DNA of 5,048 nucleotides, taken from NCBI GenBank assembly GCA_012513545.1, contig JAAZCB010001407.1, forward strand, positions 1-5,048, written 5' to 3'. The translations under genes and the position numbers were made by a program. The stretch comes from Clostridiaceae bacterium (lineage in GTDB: Bacteria; Bacillota_A; Clostridia; Acetivibrionales; Acetivibrionaceae). Position 1 is the stretch's first letter; the number at the start of each line of letters is the position of its first letter. The notes beneath the pieces are model-generated. The model saw only the letters and a program-made list of their open reading frames with translations. It made no database searches and was not told the DNA's origin. Below are positions 1-5,048 of this stretch, piece by piece.

Positions 1-1216
1 CATTTCCGTTGTAAGTACTCTCTATATAGTCAGACTCCCCAATAAATTCATCTTCAAGCTTATTAAATTCTTTTTGTACTTTTAATGCGAACTTCTCATA
101 ATTTAGGGCAATGTATCTTTCAAGTTCGATAAATCTCCACCATTGATCCTGAGTTCTATAAAGTGCATGCGCATATTGAACATCTTCTGGCAACCAGTCA
201 ATATTATAGTAAGGGCGGAATATTGAGCAACAGGGCGGTGCCATGCTTCCCCAATATGTGAACCTTAATTCCCGAGGAACATCTTTCTTTATGACTGTAA
301 CTGTGCTTGCTGCAGATGCGCATCCGTCCCCTACTCCGCCCGGATGACAGCAGATCCCGGGAATTTTATTGGCTGCCTTGCTGAAAATGGACCGCAGTTG
401 TGGAACATCTTCATAATGATCACGCAAATTATTCATCATCATTTTTACTGTTATGTCTTTTTTGTTTTCCATCAGCTGAACTAACCTTGCATATCTGACA
501 AACCCTTCCGATTCATCATACATAAGTCGGTCTATGGTCCATGCCTTAGCAGGATCAAAATTAACACCCGGATATATCCAGCCCTTTTTTTCGGCTTCTT
601 CAATGGTTCCGTCCGCAATTAAATCATAATCGTCCCTGATTGAATAACAATTAGCTAAATACCCTACTCCTTCTACTTTTTTTGCTACCCATTTCCTCTG
701 ATGAGACTCGAATAAATATGCTTCGTTGGGGTCTGAAATAATAAAATTGCTATTGAAAGGTGCAATCCTATGGGTCGGTGCCCCTCCGGTCCCAATGTTA
801 GTCAACAAAAAATCTATAACCTCAATAGCTTCTTTTGCAGTTCTTGATCTTTCAAGTGCCAACCTAAGAATATCCATTCCTATTAGCCCCCATTTTGTTT
901 CCGGCACTTCTCTTCCTGATACTTGTTCATTCCCTATCATTACACCATGTTCATTTATTCCATGTTCAAATCCAAAGAAAAAATGAGGTTTTGAACCTAT
1001 GCATGCATATGTATGCTCTACTTGTGCTATTCTTATAAAAGAACATTCCACCATTGAGCCTTCCGGATGGTCTGCAGCCGGGAAAAAAACAAGAGGCTGA
1101 GCTTCATTAAAAGGTCTATCGCTATTTTTTGCATAAATAATATTCCCGGATTCTGTTACTTTTCCTGTCGCAACCATCGAAGAACATGATCTTATATTTG
1201 CATTTCTATCAATCAT
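1..1216 (-). CDS. Peptidase family C69 (secernin-like dipeptidase), C-terminus missing
   Basis: My reverse-strand translation gives an uninterrupted frame of 405 codons from ATG at 1216 to the left edge. C69 (old U34) enzymes are N-terminal-nucleophile hydrolases that cleave dipeptides or related amides. The family signature is near the start: Cys11 in RSCSSMVATGK, the expected nucleophile once the short leader is removed, then IIYAKNSDRP at 26-35. Further on are FGFEHGINEHGVMIGNE, SDPNEAYLFES and, towards the C-terminus, CCHPGG, ASAAST and a PPCCSIFRP segment, as in secernins. No signal peptide or membrane segment is visible, so it is probably cytoplasmic. Secernins have roughly 400-470 residues, so little is missing. 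The start at 1216 has only a weak AAAGAAAG upstream and overlaps the stop of a 14-codon frame as ATGA, suggesting translational coupling. It is divergent from the CdaR-type regulator. Family is sure; substrate is unknown. Confidence 0.88.
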   Translation of the reverse strand, partial: MIDRNANIRSCSSMVATGKVTESGNIIYAKNSDRPFNEAQPLVFFPAADHPEGSMVECSFIRIAQVEHTYACIGSKPHFFFGFEHGINEHGVMIGNEQVSGREVPETKWGLIGMDILRLALERSRTAKEAIEVIDFLLTNIGTGGAPTHRIAPFNSNFIISDPNEAYLFESHQRKWVAKKVEGVGYLANCYSIRDDYDLIADGTIEEAEKKGWIYPGVNFDPAKAWTIDRLMYDESEGFVRYARLVQLMENKKDITVKMMMNNLRDHYEDVPQLRSIFSKAANKIPGICCHPGGVGDGCASAASTVTVIKKDVPRELRFTYWGSMAPPCCSIFRPYYNIDWLPEDVQYAHALYRTQDQWWRFIELERYIALNYEKFALKVQKEFNKLEDEFIGESDYIESTYNGN

Positions 1217-1257
1217 CTTTCTTTTTGTATGCTGTATCCAAAAATCGAATACACCAT
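1213..1257 (-). CDS. 14-codon upstream reading frame coupled to the C69 peptidase
   Basis: ATG at 1257 lies five bases after AAAGGAGG, the best ribosome binding site in the gap. Its frame encodes MVYSIFGYSIQKER and ends in TGA at 1215-1213, which overlaps the ATG of the peptidase at 1216 as ATGA. This is the usual geometry for translational coupling. The frame holding the strong site has no ATG, GTG or TTG between that site and 1216, so the site cannot start the peptidase directly. The alternative is a single-base indel that splits one N-terminus into two frames. The peptide matches nothing I recognise, and its role may only be to deliver ribosomes to the peptidase start. Confidence 0.35.
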   Translation of the reverse strand: MVYSIFGYSIQKER

Positions 1258-1262
1258 ACGAT

Positions 1263-1270
1263 CCTCCTTT
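1263..1270 (-). promoter_or_regulatory. Strong ribosome binding site (AAAGGAGG) upstream of the peptidase
   Basis: The reverse strand reads AAAGGAGG, five bases before ATG at 1257. It decides the start of the 14-codon leader frame and lies 46 bases upstream of the in-frame peptidase start, too far to serve that start directly. Confidence 0.6.
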
Positions 1271-1276
1271 ATACCG

Positions 1277-1287
1277 AAGTAATACTT
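1277..1287. promoter_or_regulatory. 11-bp dyad in the 5' leader of the peptidase transcript
   Basis: AAGTA-A-TACTT is a perfect dyad with five-base arms and a one-base centre. It lies between the expected start of transcription (about 1296) and the ribosome binding site at 1263-1270. That position would suit a repressor operator, possibly for the divergent CdaR-type protein. Short AT-rich dyads arise by chance, so support is limited. Confidence 0.25.
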
Positions 1288-1302
1288 AAATTTACATTAA
1301 CC

Positions 1303-1308
1303 ATTATA
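1303..1308 (-). promoter_or_regulatory. -10 box of the C69 peptidase promoter
   Basis: The reverse strand has a perfect TATAAT in the context AAAGGTATAATGG, giving an untranslated leader of about 39 bases to the 14-codon frame. The hexamers 15-18 bases upstream match TTGACA poorly, and the stretch where a -35 box would lie overlaps the spacer of the plus-strand promoter. A weak -35 box suggests that this promoter needs an activator, which fits a CdaR-type neighbour. Confidence 0.45.
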
Positions 1309-1315
1309 CCTTTTG

Positions 1316-1344
1316 TTTGCATTCAATAATATATCATGTATAAT
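1316..1344 (+). promoter_or_regulatory. Promoter of the CdaR-type regulator gene
   Basis: TTTGCA at 1316-1321 (four of six bases match the -35 consensus) is followed after 17 bases by a perfect TATAAT at 1339-1344. This predicts transcription from about 1351 and a leader of about 49 bases before the ATG at 1400. It overlaps the upstream side of the opposing peptidase promoter, so the two may compete or be controlled together. Confidence 0.55.
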
Positions 1345-1363
1345 AAATATATTGCTGTATTTT

Positions 1364-1377
1364 TGTTACATATAACA
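1364..1377. promoter_or_regulatory. TGTTA-N4-TAACA dyad upstream of the regulator gene
   Basis: TGTTACATATAACA has perfect five-base arms around a four-base centre. It lies just after the predicted transcription start of the regulator and before its ribosome binding site (AAGGAG at 1388-1393). A site here could allow autorepression. No second copy was seen in the window. Confidence 0.25.
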
Positions 1378-1399
1378 TCTTACCCGGAAGGAGTTTGAT

Positions 1400-2545
1400 A
1401 TGTATCTAGACAAAGAAATCTCAAAAGATATCATAAAAGAACTTAGCCCCTTTATAAATTTCGACCTTAATATTATAGATCACAGCGGAATAATCGTCGC
1501 CAGCACAGATAATAAAAGAGAAAATACAAAACACCAGGGTGCAAACATCTTGATTACAAAAAATCTTTCCATACTTTGTATATATTCAGATGATATGTAT
1601 GAAGGCTGTAAGAAAGGCGTAAATCTTCCTATAGTTTTTGAAAATCGAACTATTGGTGTTATCGGCATCACCGGAGAGCCGGATGCTGCTTTAAAATATG
1701 GCAGGATCCTTCAAAAAATGACTGAGATGCTTATTTATGAAAATTTTGATTCTACTCAAAAAAACAACAAAGAGAATAGCGATTTTATGTTAGTGACTGA
1801 CCTGATCCATGGAAGAGTAAACAATGATGCTCCTACAACCGTAGAAAGCCTTATACGAGCAGGTCTCAGGGCAGAAGGACCCTTTATTGTGGCTTTATTC
1901 AGCTTTTGTAAGAGTCCTTCAAGTGAAAAAGAAGATAATTTGGATTTGATAAGAAACAATATTGTAAAAGATTATGTCATGGACCATTTTAACACTCATC
2001 ATATTCTGTGTGCCCGTAATGAAAATTCTTATATTATGATTTCCAATTACAGTGCAAAAAAGCTTATCGAAATCATCGAACTCCTCAGTTCATCGATGAA
2101 AAATCATTACAATATTGAACCGGTTTGTTCTATTGGGGGTGAATACAATGAATATATTGATATACCAAAATCTTATAATGAAGCGCTCATTGTCAACAAT
2201 CACATCCCTTTAGGAGTTGAGGGCATTTTTCAATTCAGCATCGTAATTCTGGATCTTGTTATTCATCAAATTTCTGTCACTCATAAAAAAAATTTGTTCT
2301 ATCAAGTATTTAAAGAATGCAATAAAGATGAAATAAATGAAATCTGTGATTTCACAATAGCATATTTTGAATGTAACGGATCATTATCTCAATTGGCTGA
2401 AAATGAATATATACACAAAAATACTGTTCAATATAGAATCAACAAAATAAAGAAAAAAACAACTCTTGACATACGGAAATATCATGATTTGTTCGTTCTG
2501 TATCTTGCCGCCTCCTATAATAATGAGTTGCCTTCAGATATTTAG
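1400..2545 (+). CDS. CdaR/PucR-family transcriptional regulator with sugar-diacid-recognition domain
   Basis: The 381-residue protein has the length and three-part layout of CdaR (sugar diacid regulator). Residues about 1-115 form a diacid-recognition domain, shown by NIIDHSGIIVAS (24-35), HQGA, and the signature GVNLPIVFENRTIGVIGITG followed by EP. The middle (about 130-290) is the degenerate GGDEF-like region of this family. The C-terminus is a PucR-type helix-turn-helix starting near 328 (SLSQLAENEYIHKNTVQYR, then INKI). No membrane segment is seen. AAGGAG six bases before the ATG supports the start. Escherichia coli CdaR activates galactarate/glucarate/glycerate genes, but none is present here. 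The only divergent neighbour is the C69 peptidase, so its promoter is the likely target. The effector is unknown; a small carboxylate or peptide product is my inference. The gene is very AT-rich. Confidence 0.9.
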   Translation: MYLDKEISKDIIKELSPFINFDLNIIDHSGIIVASTDNKRENTKHQGANILITKNLSILCIYSDDMYEGCKKGVNLPIVFENRTIGVIGITGEPDAALKYGRILQKMTEMLIYENFDSTQKNNKENSDFMLVTDLIHGRVNNDAPTTVESLIRAGLRAEGPFIVALFSFCKSPSSEKEDNLDLIRNNIVKDYVMDHFNTHHILCARNENSYIMISNYSAKKLIEIIELLSSSMKNHYNIEPVCSIGGEYNEYIDIPKSYNEALIVNNHIPLGVEGIFQFSIVILDLVIHQISVTHKKNLFYQVFKECNKDEINEICDFTIAYFECNGSLSQLAENEYIHKNTVQYRINKIKKKTTLDIRKYHDLFVLYLAASYNNELPSDI

Positions 2546-2577
2546 TTATATACATTTATAATTATTTTTTATATTAG

Positions 2578-2598
2578 AAAAAAGGAATATATACTTCC
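2578..2598 (-). terminator. Possible weak terminator after the MerR gene
   Basis: Downstream of the TGA at 2613-2611, the reverse strand has GGAA, a seven-base loop, TTCC, and then six Ts. The stem is only four pairs, so termination would be weak. It is the only stem-plus-T-run structure in the convergent gap. The plus-strand side (2546-2577) is almost pure A and T, and I find no convincing terminator for the CdaR-type gene. Confidence 0.3.
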
Positions 2599-2610
2599 GG
2601 TATTATCCGT

Positions 2611-3429
2611 TCATGCCAACTTCCTGATGGGTATCTGCAATTCAGTCAAATACTCGGCTTCCTGATCTTCCATATCCCACATACCACTTACATATTTCTC
2701 CCGCACAGGTGCTATCGCTTGATAACCGTTTTTATCGATCCAGTCATAAGCAAAAATATAGGCATCCGGAAGAAATTGGTATCCACCCTTATGTAAAACA
2801 CAAATCGCCTGTTCTACGGGTTCCGTCTGCTTCACAATAAAAAGGGATGATTTTTTTCCAATGCTTTCAATGGGGAATGTGATCTCGCAATCCATGTTTT
2901 CATCCCGGTACTCATCATCAAAATATGTTACAGTACCATAGGTTGGTTTCACCACATGATATCCTTTTTCTGCAGCTTCTCTCAGAATGAAGAAAGTATA
3001 AGTCTCCACTTCAGCAACATTGCTCATAACACGTCTTGCTGAAGCCACGGTTGCTTCAGGAAGTTCTCTTATTACTGCAGTGTAATCCTGAATGAAAGGC
3101 AAACTGGACAAGGTTTTTTTATAAAACTCCAAAAGCTGCACTTTTTCCAGATCCTGCTGCATATTGTCCAATATTTGCTGCTTCTTCCCTGCTAGCAGCC
3201 GCTCGGATATTTCCAAATCATTTATGCTATTCATTTCCTTTGTAGAAAACCCTACACTTTGAAGCATCTTTATCCGAGCAAGCTCAATAAGCTGAGAAGT
3301 TTCATAATAGCGATAACCATTGCTTTCATCAATGTGAATTGGCAGAAAGAGTCCCGTTTCCTCATAGTATTTCAACATACGAGGCGTTACGCCTGCCATT
3401 TTTGAAAAATCGCCGATTTTCAACATCAT
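2611..3429 (-). CDS. MerR-family regulator with C-terminal GyrI-like effector-binding domain (BmrR type)
   Basis: The 272-residue protein has the architecture of BmrR/BltR-type multidrug or metabolite sensors. Residues 4-23 form the MerR helix-turn-helix (KIGDFSKMAGVTPRMLKYY), with the wing motif NGYRYY at 37-42. A coiled-coil dimerisation helix spans about 78-115. A GyrI-like/AraC-effector-type ligand domain runs from about 120 to the end and closes with the typical TELQIPI near 262-268. There is no cluster of metal-binding cysteines, so a small organic ligand is expected. Two adjacent ATGs begin the frame; the first (3429) is better placed behind GAGG. The gene follows the ureohydrolase by 57 bases on the same strand, with no terminator or promoter apparent between them, so it is probably cotranscribed. 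Its likely target is the dyad-bearing promoter upstream of that gene. The ligand is unknown; an aminated or guanidino compound is only a guess from context. Confidence 0.9.
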   Translation of the reverse strand: MMLKIGDFSKMAGVTPRMLKYYEETGLFLPIHIDESNGYRYYETSQLIELARIKMLQSVGFSTKEMNSINDLEISERLLAGKKQQILDNMQQDLEKVQLLEFYKKTLSSLPFIQDYTAVIRELPEATVASARRVMSNVAEVETYTFFILREAAEKGYHVVKPTYGTVTYFDDEYRDENMDCEITFPIESIGKKSSLFIVKQTEPVEQAICVLHKGGYQFLPDAYIFAYDWIDKNGYQAIAPVREKYVSGMWDMEDQEAEYLTELQIPIRKLA

Positions 3430-3486
3430 ACTCGTAACCTCATCCTAATTGGCCTGTTTTAGCAAGGATATCGTCTTTTGCTTTTC

Positions 3487-4440
3487 TTACTTGGATTCAC
3501 TCTTTTTCTTCAATGCTAAAATAGAAAGCACTTCATGTATGATATTGGCCGCCATATAAGCTGTGCGACCTGAAGGGTCTATCCCCGGAAGCACTTCAAC
3601 TAAGTCCATCCCGATGATGTTTATCTTCTTCAGTCCCTGTACCAATGTCATTGTCTCATATCCGTTGAATCCTCCAACTTCAATGGTCCCCGTACCGGGT
3701 GCCATTGAAGGGTCTACAAAATCTATATCAAAGCTTAGGAACACCTTCGCACTTCCCACACGATTCCTTATCCTTTCTATGCTCTTTTTGATGCCTATAC
3801 TGTGAAGCTGATTTGCAGTAAGAACTTCAAATCCAAGATCAACAGAGCCCTGTATATCATCAGGGCCGTACTGAGAGCCTCTGATACCCACCTGTATTGA
3901 ATGTGCCGTATCTACCAGCCCTTCTTCACATGCTCTTCGGAAAGGTGTACCATGAGTATATTTCTGACCCCAGTAATCATCCCATGTGTCCAAATGAGAG
4001 TCAAAATGAATAAGAGCAACCGGCCCAAAGCGCTTTGCCGCAGCTCGCAGTTCCGCCAGCGTGATAGAGTGGTCTCCTCCCAAAGCCACAGGCACTACAT
4101 CCGAATCGAAAAATGGTTGGATCCCTTCCTCTATCTGCCTGTAAGATTCCATGATATACCCGGGGGTGATATCAACATCTCCATAATCTACCCCGGAAAG
4201 ATAATCATATATATCAACATCCAGATCCATACTGTAATTCCGCATAAGCGTTGAAGCTTCCCGAATGGCCGTAGGTCCGAATCGAGCGCCGTTCTTGTAA
4301 CAGCAGCCTGTATCAAAAGGTATGCCTATCACGGCAAAATCGATATCCTCAGTAGTTTTTATATAAGGCAAACGCATAAAAGTCTTGATCCCGGCAAAAC
4401 GCGGTGAAGCCGAAGCGCTGGGAGGTTTATACTTGATCAT
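3487..4440 (-). CDS. speB: Ureohydrolase, agmatinase/guanidinobutyrase family
   Basis: Ureohydrolases split a guanidino group into urea and an amine with a binuclear metal centre, usually manganese. Counting from the ATG at 4440 (317 residues, full family length), all six metal ligands are present: His124 (GGDHS), Asp147, His149 and Asp151 (HFDSHLD), and Asp238 and Asp240 (SFDIDFVDP). His163 (THGTPF) and Glu282 (LVEVLPG) match the catalytic and substrate-side residues. The N-terminal PRFAGIKTFMRLP element is common in guanidinobutyrase and guanidinopropionase relatives, so agmatine is not certain as substrate; speB is used as the family symbol. A TTG at 4443, just before the ATG, could also start translation, since AAAGGA fits either one. 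The gene follows the esterase by 128 bases and precedes the MerR regulator by 57. It is cytosolic, with no signal peptide. The family is sure; the specific reaction is not. Confidence 0.9.
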   Translation of the reverse strand: MIKYKPPSASASPRFAGIKTFMRLPYIKTTEDIDFAVIGIPFDTGCCYKNGARFGPTAIREASTLMRNYSMDLDVDIYDYLSGVDYGDVDITPGYIMESYRQIEEGIQPFFDSDVVPVALGGDHSITLAELRAAAKRFGPVALIHFDSHLDTWDDYWGQKYTHGTPFRRACEEGLVDTAHSIQVGIRGSQYGPDDIQGSVDLGFEVLTANQLHSIGIKKSIERIRNRVGSAKVFLSFDIDFVDPSMAPGTGTIEVGGFNGYETMTLVQGLKKINIIGMDLVEVLPGIDPSGRTAYMAANIIHEVLSILALKKKSESK

Positions 4441-4505
4441 CAAAAAACCATTCCTTTCTTTTTTGATCCGGGCAAACAGACAATCAAATACAATCTTTTG
4501 TTAAA

Positions 4506-4534
4506 AGTATATTACGTTGTAATAAAATTAGCAA
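4506..4534 (-). promoter_or_regulatory. Promoter of the ureohydrolase-MerR transcript
   Basis: On the reverse strand, TTGCTA (4534-4529) is followed after exactly 17 bases by TATACT (4511-4506), matching the consensus at four and five of six positions. Transcription would start near 4499, leaving a leader of about 58 bases. The 17-base spacer is that of an ordinary promoter, not the 19-20 bases typical of MerR-activated ones. Confidence 0.55.
4510..4524. promoter_or_regulatory. 15-bp dyad inside the ureohydrolase promoter, candidate MerR-family operator
   Basis: TATTAC-GTT-GTAATA has perfect six-base arms around a three-base centre. It lies in the spacer between the -10 and -35 boxes and touches the -10 box. 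Proteins of the MerR family bind dyads at this place, and the gene for one is the last of this transcript. The site is the strongest operator candidate in the window, but binding is inferred from position alone. Confidence 0.4.
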
Positions 4535-4547
4535 CACAGTGATCTCT

Positions 4548-4557
4548 TGTCCGGACA
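4548..4557. repeat. 10-bp perfect palindrome TGTCCGGACA
   Basis: This GC-containing, gapless palindrome stands 14 bases upstream of the ureohydrolase -35 box and 11 bases after the esterase stop codon. It has no following T-run and no loop, so it is not a usual terminator. It could be a binding site for a dimeric activator, or chance. Confidence 0.25.
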
Positions 4558-4568
4558 GACTTGCACAT

Positions 4569-5048
4569 TTAAATTTTTATAAGTGGGCGGAGCAAGAGCC
4601 GATCCTCTTTGCGTATATCTTCTTGCACCTGCCATTCATGATCGATTATCATTGTAGCCCGTTTTTTATTGTTGTATTTCGGCCACTTTGGAATACCTGA
4701 ATGACTGGGATCGCCAGTAGCCGCAAAAGATGCCCAGGCATCCTGAACTGAATGGATCAATTCCTCCGGCATCTGCCCACTGAGTTCTTCCACCACATCC
4801 TGAGTCCCGAAAACAAATCCCAGTTCTGCGCCATGATATGCACCTAAACCAGTGACCGGCTGCCATTCAAATGAATACATATAAGTGTCCCCATATTTTG
4901 CTTGAAGCTCCGCCATGGCAATGCTACCGTCACGAAACACCAAGTCATTTGCCAACTGGTATTTTCGAGCCAAGATGTTCCCGGCATGGTCATTTTCAAT
5001 ATAGATCTCATAAATAGGCACATCCGCCTCCCAGTCCTCCTTGGCCAC
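4569..5048 (-). CDS. Type-B carboxylesterase, C-terminal part only
   Basis: The visible 160 codons (159 residues and a stop) are the end of a carboxylesterase/para-nitrobenzyl-esterase type alpha/beta hydrolase, which hydrolyses carboxylic esters. The key segment is YMYSFEWQPVTGLGAYHGAE with LGFVFG: its His, visible residue 72, is the expected catalytic histidine in the usual GAxHGxE context. Next come the family's DAWASFAATGDPS, a WPKY motif and an arginine-methionine pair (RATMIID) near the end. The nucleophile serine and acidic residue lie upstream, outside the window; whole enzymes are about 500 residues, so two thirds are missing. The frame is still open at the right edge, and the GTG there is probably internal. 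The gene is on the same strand as the ureohydrolase, with no convincing terminator between them, so read-through is likely. A shared substrate is inference. Confidence 0.88.
   Translation of the reverse strand: MAKEDWEADVPIYEIYIENDHAGNILARKYQLANDLVFRDGSIAMAELQAKYGDTYMYSFEWQPVTGLGAYHGAELGFVFGTQDVVEELSGQMPEELIHSVQDAWASFAATGDPSHSGIPKWPKYNNKKRATMIIDHEWQVQEDIRKEDRLLLRPLIKI

Noticed and set aside
726..986. Plus-strand 86-codon open frame
   Set aside because: It lies opposite the C69 peptidase, whose translation shows clear family motifs throughout. The plus-strand product has no recognisable features or ribosome binding site.
1219..1227. Programmed -1 frameshift joining the 14-codon frame to the peptidase
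   Set aside because: The A-run is only five bases and does not make a standard slippery heptamer in the right phase. The ATGA overlap explains the arrangement more simply.
2546..2577. Terminator for the CdaR-type gene in the AT-rich stretch
   Set aside because: There is a T-run but no GC-containing stem before it; only very weak A-T pairings could form.
3430..3486. Separate promoter for the MerR gene
   Set aside because: I see no TATAAT-like box with a suitable -35 partner in the 57-base gap. Cotranscription with the ureohydrolase is the simpler reading.
3901..4254. Plus-strand 117-codon open frame opposite the ureohydrolase
   Set aside because: It is antisense to the conserved metal-binding region of the ureohydrolase and its translation resembles no protein family, so it is a shadow frame.
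4666..4866. Minus-strand 66-codon frame inside the esterase gene
   Set aside because: It is an alternate frame of the esterase segment, which has the catalytic histidine motif in its own frame.
5046..5048. GTG at the right edge as the true start of the esterase
   Set aside because: The 159-residue product would lack the nucleophile and most of the fold. The frame is open at the edge, so the GTG is most likely an internal valine codon.

Overview
The window looks like a piece of chromosome from a low-GC, Gram-positive anaerobe, most likely a member of the Clostridia. The grounds are AT-rich intergenic DNA, AGGAGG-type ribosome binding sites, TATAAT-type promoters, and the protein families present. 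It holds five genes: two cut by the window edges, three complete. I see no tRNA, rRNA, CRISPR array, insertion sequence or phage gene. The species call is inference; sequence searches were not possible.

Left half (1-2545), a divergent pair. On the minus strand is a family C69 (secernin-like) peptidase whose C-terminus runs off the left edge. On the plus strand is a complete CdaR/PucR-type regulator with a sugar-diacid-recognition domain. The 142-base gap between them carries back-to-back promoters, two short dyads, and a strong ribosome binding site that serves a 14-codon upstream reading frame rather than the peptidase frame itself. The layout suggests that the regulator controls the peptidase and possibly itself.

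Right half (2611-5048), a minus-strand series read right to left: the C-terminal third of a type-B carboxylesterase, a ureohydrolase of the agmatinase/guanidinobutyrase family with all metal ligands present, and a MerR-family regulator with a GyrI-like ligand-binding domain. A good promoter lies just upstream of the ureohydrolase, and a 15-bp dyad sits between its -10 and -35 boxes, which is where MerR-family proteins usually bind. The simplest reading is a small catabolic operon that processes a guanidino compound, possibly ester-linked, with its own sensor encoded last.

The two halves converge at 2546-2610. They differ in base composition: sampled lines run about 18-37% GC on the left and 40-65% on the right. 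The join is therefore a plausible boundary between modules of different history. I found no clear new biological system. The most distinctive points are the coupled leader reading frame of the C69 peptidase and the esterase/ureohydrolase/MerR unit with its candidate operator.
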